Below are positions 1 to 8,890 of a DNA stretch of 64,000 nt, in pieces. Under the pieces are notes generated by a model. The model worked only from the letters and a program-made list of their open reading frames with translations. It searched no databases and was not told the origin of the DNA. The translations under genes were made by a program, and so were the position numbers. The stretch is from the NCBI RefSeq assembly GCF_008923205.2, contig NZ_WBMS02000013.1, positions 165,589 through 229,588 on the forward strand, given 5' to 3'. Source of the DNA: Actinomadura physcomitrii. Lineage in GTDB: Bacteria; Actinomycetota; Actinomycetes; Streptosporangiales; Streptosporangiaceae. Position 1 is the first letter of the stretch, and each line of letters begins with the position of its first letter.

Positions 1-577
1 GCTCCTGGCGGGCCCGTTCCCATTCACCGCGGTCAGGGCCGTGGAGCCGCGTCGTCCACTCTGCGCCGGTGCCTTCCGAGAGTTCTTCGCGGCGGGGCGC
101 TGGGTCCCCAGTGCGGACGTTGGGGTCGCGGCTGAAGAAGGGGGCGGCCAGCGTCATGGCTTCGAGCGGTTGCCTGCCTTCACCGCGGTGCCGATCGTAG
201 TGGCTCACCGCGTGCGGGTGCAGGTCGCGGAGGCGCTCCTCGCACTTGCCGAGGGCACGGGCCGCGGACTCGTTGGTCGGGGCGTAGGGCACTGCGGCGC
301 CCCATACTTCCGCGACATCCAGTAGCTTCGCATCGCGAAGCCACTTGCGGTCGTGGGCGCGCGACCAGCGTGCTCGGGCCTCGGCCGATGCCGTCCGCTC
401 AGCGTGCTCTTCGGCTCGACGGACGGCTTCGTCCTGGACCCGCCGGACGAGTTCTAACCGATGCCTTCGATGTGCGAGGGCCTGTTGTGCCCCGACCACG
501 ACGGAGACGATCTGGACGAGTCGTTGCCCGCCGTGCTGGAGTCCTTCTGCGATCGGGTCAGGGTGCTGCTGGTTCAT
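1..577 (-). CDS. Hypothetical protein of mobile element, C-terminus outside window
   Basis: An open frame starts at an ATG at 577 and runs off the left edge without a stop, giving 192 visible residues. The ATG overlaps the TGA of the ArdC/TOPRIM gene as ATGA, so this is the last visible member of a tightly coupled run that starts at 3781. The visible part is hydrophilic; residues about 30-80 are rich in Arg, Glu and Ala and are probably helical. There is no signal peptide or membrane segment. I do not recognise a family. Its position suggests an accessory protein made together with the replication or transfer functions. Confidence 0.7.
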   Translation of the reverse strand, partial: MNQQHPDPIAEGLQHGGQRLVQIVSVVVGAQQALAHRRHRLELVRRVQDEAVRRAEEHAERTASAEARARWSRAHDRKWLRDAKLLDVAEVWGAAVPYAPTNESAARALGKCEERLRDLHPHAVSHYDRHRGEGRQPLEAMTLAAPFFSRDPNVRTGDPAPRREELSEGTGAEWTTRLHGPDRGEWERARQE

Positions 578-2550
578 GCTGTTCTCCGGTGAGTGCGTTG
601 GTGAGCTGCCGCGCGTGAGGCGGCTCGGCTGGGAGGCTCTTGCTGTTCCGGGCTGGCCAGCGGGGGTAGCGAGACGTCCCGGCTCGGGCCCGGGCTGATC
701 GCCGCGGTGACGAGAGCTGTGACTTCGGCCGGCTCCACGCCGGTGCGGTCTGCGACTCGGGTGACCTGTCGTGCGATGTGGCGGGGCGGGAGTCCGGCGA
801 TGAGGGCGGCAGCGGCTTGCGCTGCGGCCAGTCGGGTCTCGGCGAACTCCAGGGCTCCGAACCTCTGGATTCTCTCATCTATCAGCAGGTCAGAGAGCGG
901 TATTGCAGAAAGTAACGCTTCGGAGACAGTCGATTGTCCTGGCTGCGAGAGGATCTCGGCTGGGTCTTGGCCCTGCGGAAGCACGGCCACCTCGACCGGT
1001 CCGGTGATGCGACGCACGGCCTTCCACGCTCGGAGCGCTCCTGCCCGCCCTGCTGGGTCGCCATCGAGCGCGATGACCAGGCCGGCGGATTCGAGGTCGG
1101 CGTGGACGGCGATCGCCTCGACTTGTTCGGCCGTGACCGCCGTGCCGCAGGTGGCGACCGCGACGTACGCATCCGGCATGGCCACGCCGACCGCAATTGC
1201 GTCAAGCGGCCCTTCGACCAGGAGGGGGCGTGCACGACCTGCGAGCCGACCACGCCCCTCGTGCAGGCCGAAGAGAACTGCGCTCTTGTGGAAGAGGGCT
1301 GTCTCGGGCGTGTTGAGGTACTTCGGGCCGCCGGCACCGTCAGGCCGCCGACCGATGAAGCCGACGATCGCGCCGTCCAGCTCCCGGAGAGGGAACAGGA
1401 CTCGCTCGCGAAACAGATCGGAGAGATCCCCGCCTTCTCTCTGTTTCGCGAGGCCCGCCTCGATCAGTGTCCGATCGAGATGTCCCAGCTCACGGAGATG
1501 CCGAACTAGCGCATCGCGGGATCGAGGTGAGAGACCGATCTCCCACTGCTCCTGGACGTCCGTGCTGAAGCCACGATCTGCCAGGTAGCGGGCGCCCCAG
1601 CTTCCCGGCAGATTCCGACGGTAGAAGCGGTGTGCCTCGGCGAGTGCAGCCCGGAGCGACGCGGAGTCGTCTTGTGCCCGCGGAGCGGTCTTGGCTTGCG
1701 GCGCAGTTGGACGGTGAGTTTGCTGGTTGGCGGGCTCCGTCGACAACGCTGTTGTCTCGGCGGAGTTGCGCAGCCTGCGCAGGAGTTGCCCACTCGTGTG
1801 GGTGATCTGTCCTCCGATTGCGCGGACGGCGCCGGCTGAATCCGTCCGGACGTCCGTTCCCGCCCATCGCCGCGGAGGCGGGAACGACAGGTGGGAGGCA
1901 TCCAACCCGAGGCTGGCCAGGACGATGTACGCGACCGAATCCGCCACCACCCGCCGGACGCCATGGCAGGAGGCGGTATCCATGGTGATGGTGTCATTCG
2001 ATCCGCCCGCCCCGACAGCATGGGCAAGTTGGTGCGCAAGCAATGTCGCTGCCGTCGTGTCATCAAGCTCGGGAGCGATCGGGACGCGTCGGTCGGGACG
2101 CCCGAGATACGTCCACCCCTGGCCGCGGTCCAGGTAGAGACCGAGGTCGGCGGCGAGCAGAGAGAGACGCCGCAAGCCCTCGGACGGGCTGCATCGCTCC
2201 TTTTCGACCGTTTCGCCATCGGTCTGTTCGATGTCGAAGACCGTGCGGGGTCTGCCGGACGTCGACATGATCCGGATTCCGGTCTCGCCGCGCCGGACCT
2301 GCCGTTGCTGCTCCTGCCATGCGTCGTATGGGCGGACGTCGGTCGCCGAGGGGCGCTGAGCCGGTATGAGGAGGGTGTTGGTGAATCCGAGCCGTCCATG
2401 ACGGCCGGCGTGCTCCAGCCAGGCGTCCCAGTGCATACGTCCGTCGGCAAGCCGCTCAACCATGTGGTCGGCGAGTCCGCGGAGGAAAGCGAGTCGACGT
2501 TCCGATGCTTCCGTTTGCGCGAGCTGGTCGTCGTCGGATGGGCTCATCAC
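574..2550 (-). CDS. ArdC-like N-terminal domain fused to DnaG/TOPRIM primase-like domain
   Basis: The protein has 658 residues. Residues about 20-215 resemble the ArdC antirestriction/ssDNA-binding domain: the stretch GRLGFTNTLLIPAQRP, a WQEQQRQVRRGETGI segment, and a metallopeptidase-like HQLAH near residue 175 in place of a canonical HExxH. Residues about 300-560 resemble the DnaG catalytic core: a KYLNTPET motif, then TOPRIM with Glu446 in LLVEGPLD and Asp496/Asp498 in ALDGDPAG. Proteins of this build occur on actinobacterial plasmids and ICEs, where they are thought to prime or protect entering single-stranded DNA. The gene starts at ATGA overlapping the DUF2637 stop and ends at ATGA into the next gene, so expression is translationally coupled. 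Confidence 0.82.
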   Translation of the reverse strand: MMSPSDDDQLAQTEASERRLAFLRGLADHMVERLADGRMHWDAWLEHAGRHGRLGFTNTLLIPAQRPSATDVRPYDAWQEQQRQVRRGETGIRIMSTSGRPRTVFDIEQTDGETVEKERCSPSEGLRRLSLLAADLGLYLDRGQGWTYLGRPDRRVPIAPELDDTTAATLLAHQLAHAVGAGGSNDTITMDTASCHGVRRVVADSVAYIVLASLGLDASHLSFPPPRRWAGTDVRTDSAGAVRAIGGQITHTSGQLLRRLRNSAETTALSTEPANQQTHRPTAPQAKTAPRAQDDSASLRAALAEAHRFYRRNLPGSWGARYLADRGFSTDVQEQWEIGLSPRSRDALVRHLRELGHLDRTLIEAGLAKQREGGDLSDLFRERVLFPLRELDGAIVGFIGRRPDGAGGPKYLNTPETALFHKSAVLFGLHEGRGRLAGRARPLLVEGPLDAIAVGVAMPDAYVAVATCGTAVTAEQVEAIAVHADLESAGLVIALDGDPAGRAGALRAWKAVRRITGPVEVAVLPQGQDPAEILSQPGQSTVSEALLSAIPLSDLLIDERIQRFGALEFAETRLAAAQAAAALIAGLPPRHIARQVTRVADRTGVEPAEVTALVTAAISPGPSRDVSLPPLASPEQQEPPSRAASRAAAHQRTHRRTA

Positions 2551-3488
2551 GGCGACTCCCGTCTTGCCGCCTCTTCACGGACGGTGGCGATCATCTGCGT
2601 GAGCTTGCCGTTGGCGATCGTGTAGCCGGCCTTACGCAGGCGTCGGCCGAGCCGGTCCCGGCCGAGTTGGACGCCTTCTCGCTCCAGTTCGCGGTGTAAC
2701 TCCCGCGCGATCGCCATCAGTTCCTCGTCCTGACGCTTGTCGTCGGTGAGGTCGCCTACGTTCGGGTCGTTCGCCGTGGGCTGGGCGGCGAGGCGCTTGA
2801 GGGCGAGCCGATCGGCCAGCGGCGCGTGCCATCGCCACGACCATCTGCCGTAGTCGTCCTGGAGCTTCGAGACGGCCATCAGGTGCTGGTGCTCCAGTTC
2901 CAGCCCCTGTCGGTATTCGGTGACGTGCCAGAGAACCATGCGGCGCCAGAGCAGCAGGCTGGAGATCGGTGCGAGAACCCAGCGCGCCGCGGGGACCCGT
3001 TCCACCCGGTCAGGGGACATCAACCCGACCCATCGGCGGATCAGGTGCCGGACCCCTTCGACGACCGTGATGAACAGGACCGGCATGGCCGCGTGCATGA
3101 CGCTTCCGGCGAGGTCTCCGCGCGCGGCGGCCACGTTCACCAGGACGGTGGCCGCGATGTATATCCAGGCGACCCAGCGCAGCACCGGCCAGGGCAGGTC
3201 GAGGTACTCCATGAGCAGGTCCCAGAGCAGAAGGATCACTATCCCGAGGTCCATGCCGACCGGGACGATCCACGCGAGCCCTCGGAAGTGCGGCTCGGCC
3301 ATCTGCCGGATCGTGGTGTAAGAACCGAGGCCGCCGAGCACGGCCAGCGTCACGATCAGCGGTGCGACTCCGGCGATCCCCCACTGGACGACTCCGGCCG
3401 CCGGAGTTCGCGAACTCGGCAGCGCCGGCCTCCCGGCCTTGGCACCGTTCCCTTCGGCCATTGCTTGGAGTTGCTGAGTCGGGTTCAC
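2547..3488 (-). CDS. DUF2637-like membrane protein (plasmid spread/transfer associated)
   Basis: The protein has 313 residues from a GTG at 3488, chosen because it overlaps the upstream TGA as GTGA; a longer frame upstream would run back over the neighbouring gene. About four hydrophobic segments lie in residues 30-160 (one begins GIAGVAPLIVTLAVLGGLG). They are followed by a charged cytoplasmic tail ending in a helix-rich region. This is the layout of DUF2637 proteins, which are common on actinomycete conjugative plasmids and ICEs and are sometimes linked to spread of the element within mycelium. The exact role is unknown. It is co-transcribed with the ArdC/TOPRIM gene. Confidence 0.75.
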   Translation of the reverse strand: MNPTQQLQAMAEGNGAKAGRPALPSSRTPAAGVVQWGIAGVAPLIVTLAVLGGLGSYTTIRQMAEPHFRGLAWIVPVGMDLGIVILLLWDLLMEYLDLPWPVLRWVAWIYIAATVLVNVAAARGDLAGSVMHAAMPVLFITVVEGVRHLIRRWVGLMSPDRVERVPAARWVLAPISSLLLWRRMVLWHVTEYRQGLELEHQHLMAVSKLQDDYGRWSWRWHAPLADRLALKRLAAQPTANDPNVGDLTDDKRQDEELMAIARELHRELEREGVQLGRDRLGRRLRKAGYTIANGKLTQMIATVREEAARRESP

Positions 3489-3781
3489 CGGCGGCGCCTC
3501 TGGACCATCCAGACGAGCAGCCGCGCGACGTACCGTGCCTCGTTCGTCGTTCCGAGCAGCCGGCCGTGTGCGGTGACGTAGGCGTAGGTTCCTTCGGCTC
3601 CCGCGCACAGGACCGTCTCCGACCAGCCGTCGTGTCGGATGTGAAGCCGCCAGCGCCCGTTGCGCGGTTTTCGGGCGCGCACGCAGGCGCCGATCCGCTT
3701 CAGCTCCCAGTGAAGCCGGAGGAGGCGAGCACGCCGTTCCTCGAGTTCAGTCTGTGTGGGCGCCGTTACCTGCATCTTCAT
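3485..3781 (-). CDS. Small basic hypothetical protein heading the ArdC operon
   Basis: The protein has 98 residues and is strongly basic, with Arg clusters at both ends and a C-terminal run of four Arg. The ATG at 3781 follows a G-rich ribosome site (GGGGGGA). Its stop overlaps the GTG of the DUF2637 gene. It is the first gene of the coupled run 3781 to the left edge, and repeats that could be regulatory lie directly upstream (3812-3885). I recognise no family; the size and charge would allow nucleic-acid binding, but no motif shows it. Confidence 0.6.
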   Translation of the reverse strand: MKMQVTAPTQTELEERRARLLRLHWELKRIGACVRARKPRNGRWRLHIRHDGWSETVLCAGAEGTYAYVTAHGRLLGTTNEARYVARLLVWMVQRRRR

Positions 3782-3811
3782 GGTCCCCCCGAGTCGTGCC
3801 AGTTGAAGACC

Positions 3812-3885
3812 TCAACAGGTCATCAACTAAAGTCCGTGATCAACAAGATGAATCACGCAGGGATGGTCGTCAATCAAAGTGGATG
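3812..3885. promoter_or_regulatory. Repeats upstream of the 98-residue gene, possible operator
   Basis: Two imperfect direct repeats, GTCATCAACTAAAGTCCGTG (3819-3838) and GTCGTCAATCAAAGTGGATG (3866-3885), sit in the 136-base gap between the relaxase stop and the first gene of the coupled run. A small inverted repeat, GTTGA-AGACC-TCAAC (3812-3826), overlaps the first. The gap is AT-richer than its surroundings and is the only place a promoter for the downstream run can lie. Binding by a regulator is inference. Confidence 0.4.
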
Positions 3886-3917
3886 TTCGGCGTGTTGGCG
3901 TCTTACGGACAACACGG

Positions 3918-5699
3918 TCAACGACTTCGGCGCGGCCCTCGCCCGGGGTTCGGCGTGTTCGAAGCCGGACCGGCTGCAGGCCCGTTGCTCATGGGGGCCC
4001 AGGGGTTGGGGAAGGCGGCCATTGCCAACTGGGCCTGGGAAGGCCGCGCGGGCTCGGCGGCCTGTGACCCACGATGACCGCCGGCCGCGATCCTTGCCCG
4101 GACGAGGTGTCGGTTAGCGAGGCGTGCCGCGTCGGCCTGGGCCTGGCGTTGCTGGAGTCGGCGGATCTCGGCAACTGTCTCCAGCAGTGAGATGAGGCGA
4201 CTGACCAGCAAGAGGATGGAAACGGTGGTGCGGTTCTGGACTCCGCCCAGCCTGAGGAGACCGGCCGCGGCGCGCAACGCGCCTCCTGCGGAACTGGGCC
4301 GCGGGACGCTTCCATACGGGGCGCGGGCTGCGCGGTCGTAGACATCGGCAGCCTGGAGGAGGTCGGTGTTGCCGGTGACTTTGGCGGCGACACGCAGGGC
4401 GTCGGATGCAGCCCAGCAGGCGTCTTCGGCGGCATACGGATTGATGGCCATGTACCGCCGGATCTCGGCCGTGGCATACGCGGCCGCCCGAGCGGCGTCG
4501 TCATAGAACGCCTGACGCTCCTCGGCCGTCAGTTCGTCTTCCGGCCGGCCGATATCGCCGCCTGAAGCATTCCACCGCTGCTGGAGGCGAGGGAGCGTGT
4601 AGGCGGCACCGAGATGGCCACCGGCGTACCAGACAAGCTCCTCGACACTGGGCAGAGCGACTGCATATCCGGTCACCTGATCCGGTTCGAGCCGGCTGAA
4701 TCGGCATCGGACGAGCAGCCCCTGTTCTTCCAGCGCGTGGACGAAGTTGTCCGTTGTCCGGACGCTGTCCGCCGCGCGGCGGACGGCCGTCCGCAAAACG
4801 GCGAGTGCCGTCCGCTCCGAGACATGCCGTCCGCCGAGCGGACGAGCCGCACCATCCGCACCCCAGCGAAGCCGCAGCTTCGGCAGCGTGAGATCGCCGG
4901 CCAGCTTCCCGCCGCCGAACCACACCGGCTGCCCGGACGAAGCCAGGTCATCGGGCAGAGCGACTGCATAGCCGGTGACCTGATGGGCGAACCGAGTGCT
5001 GTACCGCTTGCGGACCAAAACGCCTTCCGCCTCGAGGGCGGCGAAGAAATCGGCTTCGGTCCGTGCGCCCGCCGCCGCGGCGGCGACCTGCCGCCACAGC
5101 GTCACCCGCACCGGCTCCTCGCGGCCCGATCGCGCGGCCTTCTCGGCCTCGGCGCGCTTGGGCCGCCGCGCCGCCGTCCGGTCCGCCGGGGCCGTGGACC
5201 GCAGCCCCCAACGCCGCTCGATCGCCCGGCAGGCATCCCGAACCCGGTACCCGTCGTTCCACACATCCGGACGGACACCATCGATACGAGACAGCGTCGC
5301 GACCACATGGATGTGGTCCTCGCCGTGCCGGACGGCGATCCACCGGACGGCGTCATCGTCCCCATCGGCCGCCAGCCCGGTCCGAGCCATCATCTCTTTC
5401 GCGATCTCGGCCCACTGGTGATCGTCCAGGATCGGGTCCTCTGGCGCCGCGCGGAGCGCCAGATGCCACACCGGTTTGCGGTAGTTGCGCTCGCCCAGCA
5501 GAGCGAGCGGCTGGGAGAGCAGTCCATCCAGCCGCCGGAAGTCCCGGCTACCGTCCGCCCTCATAGGGGGCTCCAACTCGTCCGGCTCGTCGAAGCCCGC
5601 CACGATGCGCGGATCGTGATGCTCTCCCAGCCGCCCGGGCCCGTACAGGTACCGGATCAAGCCTTCGACCCGCTTTCCCCGCAGGATCTTGCCGATCAA
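3918..5699 (-). CDS. Relaxase / mobilization nuclease
   Basis: The protein has 593 residues from a TTG at 5699, which has GGAAG seven bases upstream. The product then begins with IGKILRGKRVEGLIRYLYGP, the conserved N-terminus of actinobacterial relaxases. The histidine cluster HGEDHIHVV (residues 125-133) is the metal-binding motif III that positions the nicking reaction. The C-terminal part has two similar segments (near VTGYAVALPDDL and VTGYAVALPSVEEL) and then an Ala/Arg-rich tail. It would cut one strand at oriT and pilot it into the recipient. The MobC-like gene lies 16 bases upstream, and an oriT-like hairpin lies just beyond that. Confidence 0.87.
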   Translation of the reverse strand: MIGKILRGKRVEGLIRYLYGPGRLGEHHDPRIVAGFDEPDELEPPMRADGSRDFRRLDGLLSQPLALLGERNYRKPVWHLALRAAPEDPILDDHQWAEIAKEMMARTGLAADGDDDAVRWIAVRHGEDHIHVVATLSRIDGVRPDVWNDGYRVRDACRAIERRWGLRSTAPADRTAARRPKRAEAEKAARSGREEPVRVTLWRQVAAAAAGARTEADFFAALEAEGVLVRKRYSTRFAHQVTGYAVALPDDLASSGQPVWFGGGKLAGDLTLPKLRLRWGADGAARPLGGRHVSERTALAVLRTAVRRAADSVRTTDNFVHALEEQGLLVRCRFSRLEPDQVTGYAVALPSVEELVWYAGGHLGAAYTLPRLQQRWNASGGDIGRPEDELTAEERQAFYDDAARAAAYATAEIRRYMAINPYAAEDACWAASDALRVAAKVTGNTDLLQAADVYDRAARAPYGSVPRPSSAGGALRAAAGLLRLGGVQNRTTVSILLLVSRLISLLETVAEIRRLQQRQAQADAARLANRHLVRARIAAGGHRGSQAAEPARPSQAQLAMAAFPNPWAPMSNGPAAGPASNTPNPGRGPRRSR

Positions 5700-5715
5700 T
5701 CGGCGACTTCCGCCG

Positions 5716-6129
5716 TCACGGCAGGCATCGGCGCACCTCTTGGGCCAGGGCATCCAGGTTGCTGGTCGCTCGCGCAGCGACCTCGGCATACCGCTGGAGC
5801 TGGAGCGGCGGCTCCCCCGCATTCGATGCGGCCACGGCCTGATTGAGGTTCACCCCGATCCGCCGCACCTGCTGAGCCGCGTGCATCACCGTCGCCAGCG
5901 CCTCCCGCAACAACGCATACTGCGGGAGCGCGCTGCCACGAGCTGCGGCCAGCACTGCCTGCGCCGCATAGGCACCGACCGCCAGCCGCTCCCCCGCTGC
6001 CGCTGCCCGCACCAGCGCATGCTCTTCATCCGACAACGAGAACCGCACCGACCGTTCCCGACGCGGACTGCGATGCGCACGCCGATTCAACGGCGCCGGC
6101 CCGCTGCTCTTCTCGACTACCGTCCCCAC
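5716..6129 (-). CDS. MobC-like relaxosome accessory protein
   Basis: The protein has about 137 residues from a GTG at 6129; a much longer open frame continues upstream but overlaps the next gene and lacks homology. A basic N-terminus precedes VRFSLSDEEHALVRAAA, typical of small ribbon-helix-helix/MobC proteins. The C-terminal half carries IGVNLNQAV, the hallmark of the MobC relaxosome family, which binds oriT and helps the relaxase open the strands. It lies directly upstream of the relaxase with a short gap and just downstream of the oriT candidate. The exact start is uncertain. Confidence 0.75.
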   Translation of the reverse strand: MGTVVEKSSGPAPLNRRAHRSPRRERSVRFSLSDEEHALVRAAAAGERLAVGAYAAQAVLAAARGSALPQYALLREALATVMHAAQQVRRIGVNLNQAVAASNAGEPPLQLQRYAEVAARATSNLDALAQEVRRCLP

Positions 6130-6162
6130 CCCCCACGGATCGCGCTCGATCCGACTGCTCCG

Positions 6163-6198
6163 TGCTGGACCGCGCCCGGTCCAGCAACCAATAAGTGC
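6163..6198 (+). other. Candidate origin of transfer (oriT)
   Basis: A perfect 10-base inverted repeat, TGCTGGACCG-CGCC-CGGTCCAGCA (6163-6186), is followed five bases later by TAAGTGC (6192-6198). A hairpin followed by TAAGTGC is the layout I recall for the RSF1010/R1162-type nick region. It lies 33 bases upstream of the MobC-like gene and before the relaxase, where oriT is expected. The rest of 6130-6529 holds no convincing gene. The functional call is inference; a simple transcription terminator is the alternative. Confidence 0.55.
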
Positions 6199-6529
6199 AC
6201 GAATTCCATATCTTGCCCCTGCGCCTGCAGAGGTCGTCCTCCAATGCACCGGTGTCGTGCCAGGTATCCGGAGGCGATGCTCGATCGCCAGCGGAGAGGC
6301 GAAATGTTGGGGTGACGAAGGACGACCTCGTCGCCCGGTTGACGGCAGACAGCCGATGGAAGTCTTGTCGGGCTTGACCGCCGGTGAGCGTAGCGGTGAT
6401 GGCATCGCGCGCGAGTTACCGGCCGCGCACGGCGCGCTCGCAGGTACCGGCTGCGCCTCCGTGGAACAACCCACGGTCCGGCGCTCGAAGCCGAACCCAG
6501 AAGCTGATTCAGGCACCACCACTGCCGAG

Positions 6530-7108
6530 TTACATCTCCCTGCGCGGAGACGGCGGCTTGGAGCTCGGGCGATGGCTTGGTGAGGACGGGGCTGCTGGAG
6601 GGCCAGACAAAACGTCTCCGATGCTTCGGGGGAAGTCCCTGGCCGCCGGCTGGATGTCGGAAGCGGTTGCCTGGTCTGTCTGTTCCTCCACCCGCAGCTC
6701 GGTTTCGCCCTGAGCCCGTTGCGGGGTTTCGGAATCGGCATCGATGCCGCGGATGGCGGCGAGGGCTCCCTGCACGCCGCGGAAGGATTCGCCGAGGTTC
6801 ATGGACTGCTCGCATGCGGCGGCCAGAGCATCGTGCGCCTTCAGGGCGGTTGGGAGGAGACCGTCGCCGCGCTCATGCACGAGCCTTCCAGCATCAAGCT
6901 CCCGGTGGAGGAAGGCGTCCAGCTGTTCGGCGGTCTTGGCGAGGCGGAACGCGGTCTGAGCCAGGTTGCCTGCGATCGTGCAGGCGGCCTCCGGCCGCGT
7001 CAGGCCAGGCGTGCCCTGGGTCAGGTGGTTGAGCGTGCGAGCGCGTTCATGCAGCTCGCCTGCGAGGAGCTCGGTGCGCTCATCTGTGGGGGTTTCGTGA
7101 TCGACCAT
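6530..7108 (-). CDS. Hypothetical protein of mobilization region
   Basis: The protein has 192 residues. The ATG at 7108 was chosen because GGAGG lies ten bases upstream and the product starts at MVDHETPTDERTELL. Residues 1-125 are predicted helical (heptad-like, Leu/Ala rich, for example TIAGNLAQTAFRLAKTAEQLDAF). The last 60 residues are Pro/Ser-rich and probably disordered. It has no membrane segment and no recognised family. It is transcribed towards oriT and the mob genes and is probably an element-encoded accessory protein. Confidence 0.55.
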   Translation of the reverse strand: MVDHETPTDERTELLAGELHERARTLNHLTQGTPGLTRPEAACTIAGNLAQTAFRLAKTAEQLDAFLHRELDAGRLVHERGDGLLPTALKAHDALAAACEQSMNLGESFRGVQGALAAIRGIDADSETPQRAQGETELRVEEQTDQATASDIQPAARDFPRSIGDVLSGPPAAPSSPSHRPSSKPPSPRREM

Positions 7109-7850
7109 GTAGTGGAGTCCTCCGACTCGTTGGCGATGCGAACATGAAGGGCTCCTCTCTATAGACGGCAGATAGCAGCGCCTGACGCGAACTGAAGTTC
7201 TGTCAGGGCGTTTGCGCTCCATAATCTCCGGCAAGCTGAGGTAACGCCAGCTCCCTGGCCGGCGTGTCGCACTCCGGCCAGCGGAGGCGAGACCGCAAAT
7301 AGCGGTTTCGAAGCGCCCGGATCGTGCAGACCGCCGAGGCGCCGACCGGCCTGTTGGTCGTGGCCACCGCCCTCGTGGACGCTATCAGCCTGGGTACGGA
7401 CGCTCGCCCCGAGCGAGCGGGCTGCCCTCGTCGATCACGAAGAGAGCGGAGAAGACCGCCTCGAACTCGGCAACCCACATAGCGGTAACACGTCGTCGCC
7501 GGCGGCGCTGAGCAGGCGGGCGGCAGCCGGAAGGTTCCCGCCACACCGGGGACCGTCTGGCCGTCGCTGGTGTTGTCCTGAGGCAACACAACAGCACGAG
7601 CCGGGCTCGTTGAGGGATGTGTTGAGAGGCCAGCGAGCAAGCCCAGCCCTCCAATACTTCCGCGCTGGCGGGAGCGCAGCTATCGCTCAGGGAGACTGCG
7701 GCAGTACGGTGCCACCGGGAGGAGAGAGATCTGCCATCCAAATGGTCCCAATGGCGCTTGGCGTTCGTCGTGACCACAGCGTACGGACGGCGCGCGTGCT
7801 CGTCCGGGGCTCGGAGGCACCGGCGATCGCGGCTTCCCGTGCTTCTGGCT
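7109..7850. other. Non-coding or degraded stretch
   Basis: About 740 bases lie between the mobilization genes and the LuxR operon. Short frames exist on both strands, but none has a ribosome site, family resemblance or consistent codon use. It may hold the promoter of the gene ending at 6530 and decayed sequence at the boundary between two modules. I see no repeat or RNA gene in it. Confidence 0.4.
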
Positions 7851-8852
7851 TTAGCCCACCAGCCCTCGCCGAACCGCTTCCACGCCCACCTGAAAGCGGT
7901 TCTCTGCGCCGAGGGACGCTCGGATCTCAGAGACGCGTCGGCGGACCGTGCTGAGACTCGTCCCTACCTGATCGGAGACGGCTTCGTCGGACAGATCTTG
8001 GACGAGGAGTTGCAGAATCCTCAACTGCTCTTGCGTGAGGTCTCCAGTGTTGCGGCCGGGCACGGCGAACGGGATGGCCCGTTCCCAGAGGAGTTCGAAG
8101 TATTCACGAAGGGCTCCGACGATCACCGAGGATCGAATCAGCAGGGCGCTCGCCGAAACCGACAGCATCACCGGGATCAGTGCGACGACTTCGTCGGCGA
8201 TCTTCATACGCATCGCAGTCCGGGGGAGGAAACGGACCTCTCCCCCGGCCTGCGCAATCGCCTCAACTTGTACGCGCGCAGCCCGATCTTCGACGTTGTT
8301 GGACTGGTAGATGGCTCTGTGCGTGGCCTCGCTCGCGATCGCGTGACCGGTGGCCTCGTCGGGCAGGTCGATATCCGGGCCGTGTGAGACGTCGTGGCTT
8401 ACCGTCAGCCATTCGCGTGCGGCGGAATGCTTCAGGATTCGCGTCAGTTCGGCGATCTCGTCCGGGTTGGTGATGATGCGTGCCAGTTGATCGTTTGAGG
8501 AGCCGGTCGCCGAAGTGGCGGACACCAGGTCGCGGTTCATGCGCCGGTGGCCCTCGAACAGGCGCTCATGGTCGGCCAGCACGTCACGGGCGAGGGCTGA
8601 CAGCGCTTGCTGAAGGACCACGTCCACAGGGTTGGGCGTCAGCCGGTGAGAATTATCCGGACCGGGTGGACCATAGGTGGCCATCTCGGCGGCGATGAGG
8701 CGCTGGATGTTCTGCTGCCCGTCGAGGATCTCGGCCGCCTCATCGTGCTGGCAGCCGTCCGCTGCGAGGAGGCGGACATAGAGGGTCAGCAGGTCTTCGC
8801 GGACGATTCCTTCCAGCAGCTGCCTGGCGATGACCTCGATCGTGCGAGTCAT
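7851..8852 (-). CDS. LuxR-family transcriptional regulator (paralogue 1)
   Basis: The protein has 333 residues from an ATG at 8852 preceded by GAAGGG; the longer open frame upstream covers the MFS gene and is a shadow. The C-terminal ~65 residues form a LuxR/GerE helix-turn-helix (LTQEQLRILQLLVQDLSDEAV, SLSTVRRRVSEI). The middle holds the segment IVGALREYFELLWERAIPF, shared almost word for word with the second LuxR of this operon (11957-12955), so the two are paralogues. The N-terminal two thirds probably sense a signal; no response-regulator receiver domain is visible. It is the last gene of the operon. Confidence 0.85.
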   Translation of the reverse strand: MTRTIEVIARQLLEGIVREDLLTLYVRLLAADGCQHDEAAEILDGQQNIQRLIAAEMATYGPPGPDNSHRLTPNPVDVVLQQALSALARDVLADHERLFEGHRRMNRDLVSATSATGSSNDQLARIITNPDEIAELTRILKHSAAREWLTVSHDVSHGPDIDLPDEATGHAIASEATHRAIYQSNNVEDRAARVQVEAIAQAGGEVRFLPRTAMRMKIADEVVALIPVMLSVSASALLIRSSVIVGALREYFELLWERAIPFAVPGRNTGDLTQEQLRILQLLVQDLSDEAVSDQVGTSLSTVRRRVSEIRASLGAENRFQVGVEAVRRGLVG

Positions 8853-8890
8853 CGTGTTCCCTTCTTGGAGGAGAGGCGCCGTCTCCCAGG

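Noticed and set aside
4614..5846. 410-codon plus-strand open frame
   Set aside because: It is antisense to the relaxase, which has a recognised N-terminus and histidine motif.
5716..6741. Reading the MobC frame as a 341-residue protein
   Set aside because: The upstream two thirds overlap the 6530-7108 gene and the oriT-like hairpin and show no protein likeness.
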